A stretch of 14,212 nucleotides of DNA from an uncultured Oscillospiraceae bacterium (GTDB lineage Bacteria > Bacillota > Clostridia > Oscillospirales > Ruminococcaceae), in assembly GCA_902489475.1 (NCBI GenBank), contig CABUAH010000050.1:1-14212 (forward strand), in the 5' to 3' direction. The notes under the pieces are model-generated. The model made no database searches. It saw nothing but the letters and a program-made list of their open reading frames with translations, and was not told the DNA's origin. A program made the position numbers and the translations under genes. Below are positions 1-5,503 of the stretch, piece by piece (the stretch's first letter is position 1; each line of letters opens with the position of its first letter).

Positions 1-11
1 TAAAGATATGC

Positions 12-17
12 TATAAT
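12..17 (+). promoter_or_regulatory. -10 box of the antitoxin-like small RNA
   Basis: A perfect TATAAT lies at 12-17, so transcription would start near 24. The -35 element would lie upstream of the window and cannot be seen. It points towards the terminator hairpin at 67-111 with no ORF in between, which fits a small untranslated RNA. Confidence 0.55.
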
Positions 18-23
18 ATAAAT

Positions 24-116
24 GAAAAGGGAGCCTGCGATAAGCGGTTTCTCCCGAGAATAGGTTAAGAAATAACCGCCATCTCTGGAAAAGTTTAGGC
101 GGTTATTTCTTTTATT
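24..116 (+). ncRNA. Candidate antisense/antitoxin RNA of a type I toxin-antitoxin pair
   Basis: About 92 nt lie between a TATAAT box (12-17) and a strong intrinsic terminator (67-111 plus a U-rich tail), with no credible ORF. The RNA is convergent with the holin-like toxin gene at 134-223. If toxin transcription runs into or past the shared terminator, the two RNAs overlap at their 3' ends, as known for txpA/ratA and the par (Fst) locus. A 5' hairpin can form from GGGAG (29-33) and CTCCC (51-55). The segment 44-56 (GCGGTTTCTCCCG) is identical in sense to the 5' leader of the toxin mRNA (minus strand, 253-241), where its CTCCC part pairs with the Shine-Dalgarno. The small RNA could therefore compete for the toxin ribosome binding site as well as pair at the 3' end. 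Exact ends are inferred. Confidence 0.55.
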
Positions 117-118
117 TT
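67..118. terminator. Shared, possibly bidirectional intrinsic terminator
   Basis: A perfect 14-bp stem (67-80 with 98-111) has a 17-nt loop. On the plus strand it is followed by a U-rich tract (TTTTATTTTAT), so it is a good terminator for the small RNA. On the minus strand the stem also ends in a T-rich stretch, weaker, and can serve the toxin mRNA. A shared terminator between convergent RNAs is a hallmark of par-like type I loci. Confidence 0.75.
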
Positions 119-133
119 ATAAAAAGAAATTCT

Positions 134-223
134 CTAATTTTTGTTACTGAAAATTATGTAACATAGAGAGATAACGCTTATAATTACAGAAGCGAATAAA
201 AATAGATTCGAATATGTAACCAT
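134..223 (-). CDS. Small hydrophobic holin-like toxin (type I TA), 29 aa
   Basis: The ORF is 29 codons and ends in TAG (136-134). The peptide begins MVTYSNLFLF, continues as one hydrophobic segment (residues 7-25, rich in I, V, L, F) and ends with a short polar tail SNKN. This is the layout of the putative holin-like / Fst-TxpA-type membrane toxins of Firmicutes, many of which I recall beginning MVTY. The start is well supported: GGGAGG (237-232) sits 8 nt upstream of ATG at 223. That Shine-Dalgarno lies in a hairpin: CTCCC, a GCAA tetraloop, then GGGAG (246-233), expected to restrain translation. A consensus promoter lies at 284-312. Such peptides insert in the membrane and depolarise it when made in excess, and an antisense RNA normally silences them. 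The candidate RNA is at 24-116. Sequence and signals are seen directly; the toxin role is inferred from the family. Confidence 0.75.
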   Translation of the reverse strand: MVTYSNLFLFASVIISVISLCYIIFSNKN

Positions 224-231
224 GGTTATCA

Positions 232-247
232 CCTCCCTTGCGGGAGA
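232..247 (-). promoter_or_regulatory. Shine-Dalgarno-sequestering hairpin of the toxin mRNA
   Basis: On the minus strand CTCCC (246-242), loop GCAA (241-238) and GGGAG (237-233) form a 5-bp stem with a GNRA tetraloop, extendable by one U-G pair. It hides the toxin ribosome binding site. The CTCCC arm is duplicated in the opposing small RNA (51-55). Confidence 0.6.
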
Positions 248-272
248 AACCGCCTACCGTTAAATGCAGACA

Positions 273-308
273 CCCTTGTGATTATATTATCACAAGGGCG
301 ATTTTTTG
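273..308 (+). terminator. Palindrome: plus-strand terminator and/or operator over the toxin promoter
   Basis: The arms CCCTTGTGAT (273-282) and ATCACAAGGG (289-298) are perfect inverted repeats around 6 nt. Read on the plus strand the hairpin is followed by CGATTTTTT, a normal intrinsic terminator layout. Read on the minus strand it spans the -10 box and start site of the toxin gene, where a repressor could bind. Both readings are possible, and no regulator gene is adjacent. Confidence 0.5.
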
Positions 309-312
309 TCAA
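284..312 (-). promoter_or_regulatory. Promoter of the toxin gene
   Basis: On the minus strand TTGACA (312-307), a 17-nt spacer, then TAATAT (289-284). A TATAAT is also present 3 nt further on. The start would fall near 277, giving a leader of about 54 nt before the toxin ATG. The -10 region lies at the centre of the palindrome 273-298. Confidence 0.65.
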
Positions 313-325
313 ATTTTGTCGAACA

Positions 326-361
326 TAAAAGCCACAGGGAAAATAAACTCTCCTGTGGCTT
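326..361 (-). terminator. Intrinsic terminator of ackA
   Basis: A stem of about 10 bp (AGCCACAGG at 330-338 with CCTGTGGCT at 352-360, extended by a G-U pair) lies 24 nt past the ackA stop. On the minus strand it is followed by TTTTATG, the expected U tract. Confidence 0.75.
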
Positions 362-384
362 AGTTTGCTGTAAAACCTATTTGG

Positions 385-1584
385 TTATTTGCCGCTGATA
401 AGGCTTAGTGTATCTCTTGCAATAAGCAGTTCTTCGTTTGTCGGAATAACCCAAACCTCAACCTTTGAATCAGGTGCAGAAATTTTCTTAAGTTCACCTT
501 TAAAGTTATTTTCTTTTTCGTTAAACTTAATTCCAAAAAACTCCATATCCGAACATACGTCCGATCTTACATCAGGAGCATTCTCACCGATTCCGCCTGT
601 GAATATTACAACATCAAGTCCGTTCATCGCAGCAGCATAAGAACCTATGTATTTCTTTATATCGTAAACAAGCATTTCTTTTGCAAGCAAAGCTCTTTCA
701 TTTCCCTCGTCAGCCGCAGCCGAAATATCTCTGTTATCGCTTGAAATTCCGGAAACTCCTAAGAATCCTGATTTCTTATTCATATAATCGCTCATTTCAG
801 CAGCGGTAAAGCCACGCTTTTGAGCTACGAAAGTAACTGCGGACGGGTCTACTGCACCGGTTCTTGTTCCCATCAAAAGTCCGTCAAGCGGAGTAAAGCC
901 CATAGATGTATCTATGCTCTTTCCGTCCTTAACTGCTGTAATTGAAGAACCGTTTCCGAGGTGACAGGTTACAATTTTGAGACCGTCAAGGCTCTTTCCT
1001 GTTTCCTTAGCATATTTTGCTGTTACAAACCTGTGGCTTGTTCCGTGGAAGCCGTATTTTCTTACAGCATACTGTTCATAATCCTCATAAGGAAGACCGT
1101 ACATAAATGCCTTTTTCGGCATTGTCTGATGAAACGCAGTGTCGAAAACAACTACCTGCGGAGTAGTCTTTGGAATTACCTTTGTGCAGGCTCTGAGCGC
1201 AAGCGCATGAGCATGGTTATGAACAGGAGCTAAATCTCTGAGTTCATCAATTTTGTCAATAATCTCTTCTGTTACAAGGCAAGGTTTATCAAAAACCTCA
1301 GCACCCTGAACGATTCTGTGACCTACAGCAGAAATTTCACTCATAGATGAAATAACGGCAGCATCACCTGTTGTCAAAACTTCTACAAGCTTTTCAAAAG
1401 CCTCGGTGTGAGTAGGAAAATCACAATCTGCGGAATATGTTCTTCCGTCAAAGGTCTTATGCGAAATATGACCGTCAATTCCGATTCTATCACAGTTTCC
1501 CTTTGCGATAACACTTTCGTCATCCATGTTGAGAAGCTGATACTTTAAAGATGAACTTCCCGCATTCACTACTAAAATCTTCAT
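385..1584 (-). CDS. ackA: Acetate kinase
   Basis: A 399-aa cytosolic enzyme that interconverts acetyl phosphate plus ADP with acetate plus ATP; in fermenters it makes ATP while forming acetate. Length is the family norm. Recognisable motifs are the N-terminal MKILVVNAGSSSLKYQ, the VGHRIVQGAE segment with a conserved Arg, HLGNGSS, the MGTRTGAVDPS segment with the second key Arg, FTGGIGENA, and the C-terminal PTNEELLIARD with the conserved Glu. The start chosen is the ATG at 1584, 10 nt after AAGGAG (1600-1595) and matching the usual N-terminus; an in-frame ATG at 1605 has no ribosome site. It is monocistronic, with an extended -10 promoter upstream and its own terminator. The usual partner pta is not in the window. 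It is divergent from tmcAL, whose product consumes acetate. Confidence 0.97.
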   Translation of the reverse strand: MKILVVNAGSSSLKYQLLNMDDESVIAKGNCDRIGIDGHISHKTFDGRTYSADCDFPTHTEAFEKLVEVLTTGDAAVISSMSEISAVGHRIVQGAEVFDKPCLVTEEIIDKIDELRDLAPVHNHAHALALRACTKVIPKTTPQVVVFDTAFHQTMPKKAFMYGLPYEDYEQYAVRKYGFHGTSHRFVTAKYAKETGKSLDGLKIVTCHLGNGSSITAVKDGKSIDTSMGFTPLDGLLMGTRTGAVDPSAVTFVAQKRGFTAAEMSDYMNKKSGFLGVSGISSDNRDISAAADEGNERALLAKEMLVYDIKKYIGSYAAAMNGLDVVIFTGGIGENAPDVRSDVCSDMEFFGIKFNEKENNFKGELKKISAPDSKVEVWVIPTNEELLIARDTLSLISGK

Positions 1585-1635
1585 TATTAAAATACTCCTT
1601 TTCAAAATATCTTGACTTTTTTAATATATTTTTAT

Positions 1636-1662
1636 ATTATAGCATTAGCAAAGAAAATTCAA
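1636..1662 (-). promoter_or_regulatory. Candidate promoter of ackA
   Basis: On the minus strand TATAAT (1641-1636) is preceded by TGC, an extended -10. A weak -35 (TTGAAT, 1662-1657) lies 15 nt upstream. The leader to the ATG is about 45 nt. Confidence 0.55.
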
Positions 1663-1730
1663 GTAGTTTTCTTAAAAAAATCGAAAATTTTAGAATTTTT
1701 ATTGTATTTTGTTAAAAAGGGTGAAAAGAT

Positions 1731-2855
1731 ATGCGAATTGCAGGAGTGATTGCGGAATTCAATCCGTTTCATACCGGTCATAAATATCTGCTCGACAGTA
1801 TAAGAGCTTTAGGCTTTTCGCACATCGCTGTTTGTCTTTCGTCCGACATAACTCAAAGAGGTGACATTGCCTTTTTTGACAAAAGGACAAGAGCTGTCTG
1901 CGCTTTAAAAAACGGGGCTGACCTTGTTTTAGAGCTTCCCTTCCCGTTTTCAATGTCCTGTTCTGAGATATATGCTCAAAAATCGGTTGAAATTTTAAAA
2001 TCCGTCGGAATAGACGCACTTGTTTTCGGGAGCGAAACATCGGACGAAAATATGCTTTTAAAAGCGGCTGAAATAAGTTCTTCGCTTAAAGAAAGCGATA
2101 ATATTAAACAGCTTTTAAAAGACGGAAAAAGCTATCCCGATGCTTTTTACAGTGCCGTTAAGCACGAATTCGGCGAACAGACGGCACAGATTTTTAACAG
2201 TCCAAATGCAACTCTTGGAATAGAATATATAAAAGCGCTTGGCAAAACTCCGTTTTATCCTGTTTTAAGAACAATTCCCCATGACAGCGAAGAGGTTGGT
2301 AAGTACGCTTGTGCTTCAAAAATAAGAAGCGAGCTTTCCAATGGCAGCGAAAACGCATTAAAATATCTTCCGTATGAAGCGAAAGGCTTTGAATTTTCAG
2401 ACATAAAAAAAGTCGAAGGTGCAATAATCTTCTCACTTTGCAAAAAGACTGAATCTGAGCTTTTAAATATTTGCGACATAAACGAGGAGCTGGCTTCAAG
2501 AATACAAACGGCTTCAAAACAAGCGTCAAACTATAATGAGCTTATAAGCCTTGTAAAAACAAAAAACTACACCATGTCAAGGATCAAAAGATGTATTTTA
2601 AACGCATATCTCGGTGTTACAAAAGATGATTTATCTCTTGTTCCTTATGTGCGTCCGATAGCTGCAACCGACAGAGGAATTGAAATTTTATCTGCCGCTC
2701 CGAAAAAAACGGAAACATCTTTAAAGGCACTTGAAAAAACACATCCTCGCCTTTGCAGGTTTTCATATCTTACAAGCAAACTTTTTGATTTATGCTGTAA
2801 GAATCCGTCAGGTGCAAACGAATATACCAAACCGTTTATAACCGTGAACGGATGA
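1731..2855 (+). CDS. tmcAL: tRNA(Met) cytidine acetate ligase (TmcAL/YlbM family)
   Basis: A 374-aa protein of the TmcAL family, which uses ATP and acetate, not acetyl-CoA, to make N4-acetylcytidine at the wobble position (C34) of elongator tRNA-Met. The nucleotidyltransferase fold is marked by FNPFHTGH at residues 10-17 (HxGH-type ATP-binding signature after GVIAE) and by ASKIR near residue 197. A helical C-terminal half follows. The ATG at 1731 follows an AAAGGGTG-type ribosome site. No convincing promoter was identified in the AT-rich 1664-1730 stretch, which it shares with the divergent ackA promoter. The last codons (ITVNG) and the stop lie inside a dispersed hairpin repeat (2837-2979), so the C-terminus may have been reshaped by that element; the family is usually nearer 400 residues. 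Older annotations call this a nucleotidyltransferase of unknown function. Confidence 0.9.
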   Translation: MRIAGVIAEFNPFHTGHKYLLDSIRALGFSHIAVCLSSDITQRGDIAFFDKRTRAVCALKNGADLVLELPFPFSMSCSEIYAQKSVEILKSVGIDALVFGSETSDENMLLKAAEISSSLKESDNIKQLLKDGKSYPDAFYSAVKHEFGEQTAQIFNSPNATLGIEYIKALGKTPFYPVLRTIPHDSEEVGKYACASKIRSELSNGSENALKYLPYEAKGFEFSDIKKVEGAIIFSLCKKTESELLNICDINEELASRIQTASKQASNYNELISLVKTKNYTMSRIKRCILNAYLGVTKDDLSLVPYVRPIAATDRGIEILSAAPKKTETSLKALEKTHPRLCRFSYLTSKLFDLCCKNPSGANEYTKPFITVNG

Positions 2856-2979
2856 CCGCCTCTTAGGCGGCGGTCATCTACGTATTTCAGCAGGGGATTT
2901 TGATCCCCTGCTGAAGCCCTAAGCGGCTTCGCCCTTCGTTCACTTGTTAAATGACGGGGCGGTGCCCCTTATTGAAAAC
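2837..2979. repeat. Dispersed hairpin-rich intergenic repeat, copy 1
   Basis: About 143 nt recur as a close copy at 8161-8305. Structure in order: a GATGACCGCC/GGCGGTCATC stem (2851-2860 with 2869-2878) containing the tmcAL stop codon; a 13-bp stem TTCAGCAGGGGAT/ATCCCCTGCTGAA with loop TTTG; a short hairpin around GGCTTCGCC; and a GGGGC/GCCCC hairpin near 2955-2968. The stems are conserved between copies while loops and some flanks differ, which suggests selection on structure or a mobile, non-autonomous element. No ORF or transposase is present, so the family is not identified. Confidence 0.8.
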
Positions 2980-2992
2980 TATGAGGAGTCAT

Positions 2993-3562
2993 ATGAACAG
3001 TTTATCACTTTGCATTTTAACTCAAAATGAAGCGGAAAGAATATATAACGATTACATGAAATCGGATTTTCCCAAAGACGAGCTAAAGCCGTTTAAAATG
3101 ATTTCAAATCATATGTCAAACGGAATTTACACATGCCTTGGAATTTATAGCGACGGATCGCTTGTCGGTTACGCATATTGTCTTAAAGACGATGACTCAA
3201 ACACCGTACTGCTCGACTATTTCGCAGTTATAAAAGAATTCAGAGGTTCGGGATTTGGCTCTTCGGCACTTCGGGAGTTATGCCGGTATTTCACAGAAGA
3301 GCTTAACTTTTCTGCTCTCATTTTAGAAAGTGAAAATCCTGATTTTTCAAAAAATGAACAGGACAAAAAAACAAGGGATAGAAGAATTTCCTTTTACGAG
3401 AAAAACGGAATGTATCGACAAAGCTTTACTACCGATCTTTTCGGTGTAAAATACTGCATATTTTCCTATCCTCAAACAGACGCCGAGCAGGCTATTAAAT
3501 CACTTTACAAAAAAATGCTTCCGAAAAAGCTTTTTGAAAGCCGACTTCGGATTTGCCCTTAA
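2993..3562 (+). CDS. GNAT-family N-acetyltransferase
   Basis: A 189-aa predicted acyl-CoA-dependent acetyltransferase. The core matches GNAT motif A: a strand DYFAVI followed by the pyrophosphate-binding loop RGSGFG (residues 84-89) and a helix SSALRELCRYF. Later it has LILESENPD (motif B region), then RRISFYEKNGM, typical of GNAT proteins around the acceptor-site helix. The substrate cannot be told. The ATG at 2993 was chosen because GAGGAG lies just upstream (spacing only 4 nt). A second ATG at 2981 and one at 2951 are in frame, but the latter lies inside the repeat and lacks a ribosome site. It begins a run with hisA and the lipid kinase, each about 21 nt apart, so co-transcription is likely. 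Confidence 0.8.
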   Translation: MNSLSLCILTQNEAERIYNDYMKSDFPKDELKPFKMISNHMSNGIYTCLGIYSDGSLVGYAYCLKDDDSNTVLLDYFAVIKEFRGSGFGSSALRELCRYFTEELNFSALILESENPDFSKNEQDKKTRDRRISFYEKNGMYRQSFTTDLFGVKYCIFSYPQTDAEQAIKSLYKKMLPKKLFESRLRICP

Positions 3563-3583
3563 AAACACAGGAGGTAAGAGTAT

Positions 3584-4348
3584 ATGAGGTTTCGCCCTTG
3601 CATAGACATTCACAACGGCAAGGTTAAACAAATTGTCGGCTCAACGCTTCACGACGGCGGAGCAACAGAGAATTTTACAAGTGAAAAAAGCGCTGAATAT
3701 TTTGCTTCGTTATATAAATCCCACAGTCTTTACGGCGGACATATTATAATGCTTAACAAGAACCAAACACCCGAATACGAAGCTGATAAACTTCAAGCGT
3801 TTGCCGCTCTTAAGGAATTTAAAAACGGACTTCAGATAGGCGGCGGAATAAACGATAAAAACGCAGAAGAATTTCTTGATGCCGGCGCTTCTCATGTAAT
3901 AGTTACAAGCTTTGTGTTCAGCGGCGGAAAAATAAATTTTAAAAATCTTGAAGCGCTTAAGCAAAGTGTCGGAAAAGAAAAGATTGTACTGGATTTGTCA
4001 TGCAAAAAAAAGGACGACGATTTATATATCGTAACTGACCGATGGCAGAAATTTACGGATGTCAAATTTAACGAGCAAACGGCAGACGAGCTGTCATCAT
4101 ACTGTGATGAATTTCTTGTACATGCAGTTGACTCGGAGGGTAAACAAAGCGGAATAGACAGCGAGGTTTTAAATATACTTTCAAAAATTAAAATTCCCGT
4201 AACTTATGCAGGGGGGATTTCATCGTTTGAAGACATACGTTTAATAGACAAAATCGGAAAATCAAAAGTCGATTTCACTGTCGGTTCAGCACTTGATTTA
4301 TTCGGAGGCAAAATTTCGTTCAAAGAAGTTTCAAAGTATAATAAATAA
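3584..4348 (+). CDS. hisA: Phosphoribosylformimino-AICAR ribotide isomerase, eukaryotic-type HisA
   Basis: A 254-aa TIM-barrel isomerase of histidine biosynthesis (ProFAR to PRFAR). Its sequence follows the eukaryotic HIS6-like branch rather than the usual bacterial one: it opens FRPCIDIHNGKVKQIVGSTL, has LQIGGGIND, VIVTSFVF, IVLDLSCKK, FLVHAVDSEG and VTYAGGIS, as in the yeast enzyme as I recall it. Catalytic Asp candidates are D8 (CIDIH) and D183 (VDSEG). GGG/AGG phosphate-binding loops are present. GGAGG lies upstream with normal spacing. No other his gene is nearby, and the neighbours are a GNAT protein and a lipid kinase, so it is an orphan copy here. Whether it is the organism's only HisA cannot be judged from this window. 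Confidence 0.88.
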   Translation: MRFRPCIDIHNGKVKQIVGSTLHDGGATENFTSEKSAEYFASLYKSHSLYGGHIIMLNKNQTPEYEADKLQAFAALKEFKNGLQIGGGINDKNAEEFLDAGASHVIVTSFVFSGGKINFKNLEALKQSVGKEKIVLDLSCKKKDDDLYIVTDRWQKFTDVKFNEQTADELSSYCDEFLVHAVDSEGKQSGIDSEVLNILSKIKIPVTYAGGISSFEDIRLIDKIGKSKVDFTVGSALDLFGGKISFKEVSKYNK

Positions 4349-4368
4349 AGAAAGATGAAGGGGACTTT

Positions 4369-5340
4369 ATGAAAAAATTATTGTTTGTATTTAATCCAAA
4401 TGCAGGAAAGGGTCACTTAAAGAAAAACATCTGCGAAATTATTGATACCTTTACAAAAAACGGGTATCTTGTTACGGCATATCCTACTCAGGCAAAAGGC
4501 GACGGTGCAGAGAAAATAGCAGCACTTGCAAAAGGCTATGACAATTTAGTTTGTTCGGGCGGAGACGGAACACTTTCCGAAACAATAGCTGCTCTTATTA
4601 ATATACCCGAAGAGGAAAGACCGGTTTTAGGATATATCCCCGCCGGCTCGACAAACGATGTTGCAAACTCGCTTGACATTCCGAAAAAGTTTATAGATGC
4701 CGCAAAAAATGCAACTGAGGGGATCCCGTTTCAAATTGACGTCGGAACGCTTGGGGAAAACTATTTTTGCTACGTCGCAGCCTTCGGTGCATTCACTCAG
4801 GTTACATACCAAACAAATCAGTCGCTTAAGAACAAACTCGGTCACGCAGCTTATATAGTCGAGGGTGCAAAAAGCCTGAATAAAATCAAGAGTTACCACT
4901 TAAAGGTAGAAATTGACAATGAGAAAAAAATCGAGGGAGATTATATTCTCGGAATGATTACAAATTCCATTTCCGTCGGCGGAATTGTAAAGCTTGACAG
5001 GCTGAATAAAAACACTGTTATATACGATGACGGAAAGTTTGAGATAATGCTTGTAAAGAAGCCTGACAATATACTTGATACCGCAAGGCTTTTAAACAAC
5101 TTTGTCGGAACAAATATGCTCAATCTTTCAACACTTAAAGATAAATATTTTGAAACCTTTACGGCAAGTCATATAAAAATTGCCTCCGATACCGAAATCG
5201 CTTGGACAGTTGACGGTGAGGACGGCGGCATTCACACAGAGGCAGATATTATAAATCATCCGAGAGCAATTAAAATTATCGTTCAAAAGGAAATGATAAC
5301 TTCAGATCACTGCAAAAGCGAGCAAAAGGTTGCAGAGTAA
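4369..5340 (+). CDS. Diacylglycerol kinase-family lipid kinase (DgkB/YegS type)
   Basis: A 323-aa lipid kinase with a DAGK catalytic domain. Seen directly: the N-terminal NPNAGKG nucleotide-binding motif (residues 9-15), the SGGDGTLSE catalytic loop (63-71), PAGSTND (phosphate/ATP contact), and a C-terminal beta domain ending TVDGEDGG, where the family commonly has DGE. Soluble DgkB phosphorylates diacylglycerol to phosphatidate for lipid recycling; YegS phosphorylates phosphatidylglycerol. The exact lipid is not readable from sequence. The start at 4369 follows AAGGGGAC. It is 20 nt downstream of hisA, so probably in the same transcript. No clear terminator was seen after it. Confidence 0.88.
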   Translation: MKKLLFVFNPNAGKGHLKKNICEIIDTFTKNGYLVTAYPTQAKGDGAEKIAALAKGYDNLVCSGGDGTLSETIAALINIPEEERPVLGYIPAGSTNDVANSLDIPKKFIDAAKNATEGIPFQIDVGTLGENYFCYVAAFGAFTQVTYQTNQSLKNKLGHAAYIVEGAKSLNKIKSYHLKVEIDNEKKIEGDYILGMITNSISVGGIVKLDRLNKNTVIYDDGKFEIMLVKKPDNILDTARLLNNFVGTNMLNLSTLKDKYFETFTASHIKIASDTEIAWTVDGEDGGIHTEADIINHPRAIKIIVQKEMITSDHCKSEQKVAE

Positions 5341-5408
5341 ATCTATAAAACATATACACTAACTGCTTTAAAAAGCTCTCAATATGCCAAAAAAATACAA
5401 AACCCCCC

Positions 5409-5437
5409 TTGTAAAAGACAAACAGTTATGTTAAAAT
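5409..5437 (+). promoter_or_regulatory. Promoter of the GH94 phosphorylase gene
   Basis: TTGTAA (5409-5414), a 17-nt spacer and TAAAAT (5432-5437), the latter preceded by TGT as an extended -10. The start would be near 5444, with a leader of about 60 nt to the ATG at 5504. Confidence 0.65.
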
Positions 5438-5448
5438 GAATTAAACTC

Positions 5449-5463
5449 GGCGTTTGATGCGCC
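5449..5463. promoter_or_regulatory. Short inverted repeat in the GH94 leader
   Basis: GGCG (5449-5452) and CGCC (5460-5463) flank 7 nt just after the predicted start site. It is well placed for a repressor of sugar use, but only 4 bp per arm; no regulator is adjacent. Confidence 0.25.
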
Positions 5464-5503
5464 TATGTTGTTAATTAAAATAAAATTAAGGAGAAATTTA
5501 TTT

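Noticed and set aside
2951..2992. Earlier ATG for the GNAT protein
   Set aside because: It lies in the dispersed repeat without a ribosome site; GAGGAG precedes ATG 2993.
5465..5503. Upstream ATG as start of the GH94 phosphorylase
   Set aside because: It adds 13 residues not seen in the family and has no Shine-Dalgarno, while ATG 5504 has AAGGAG.
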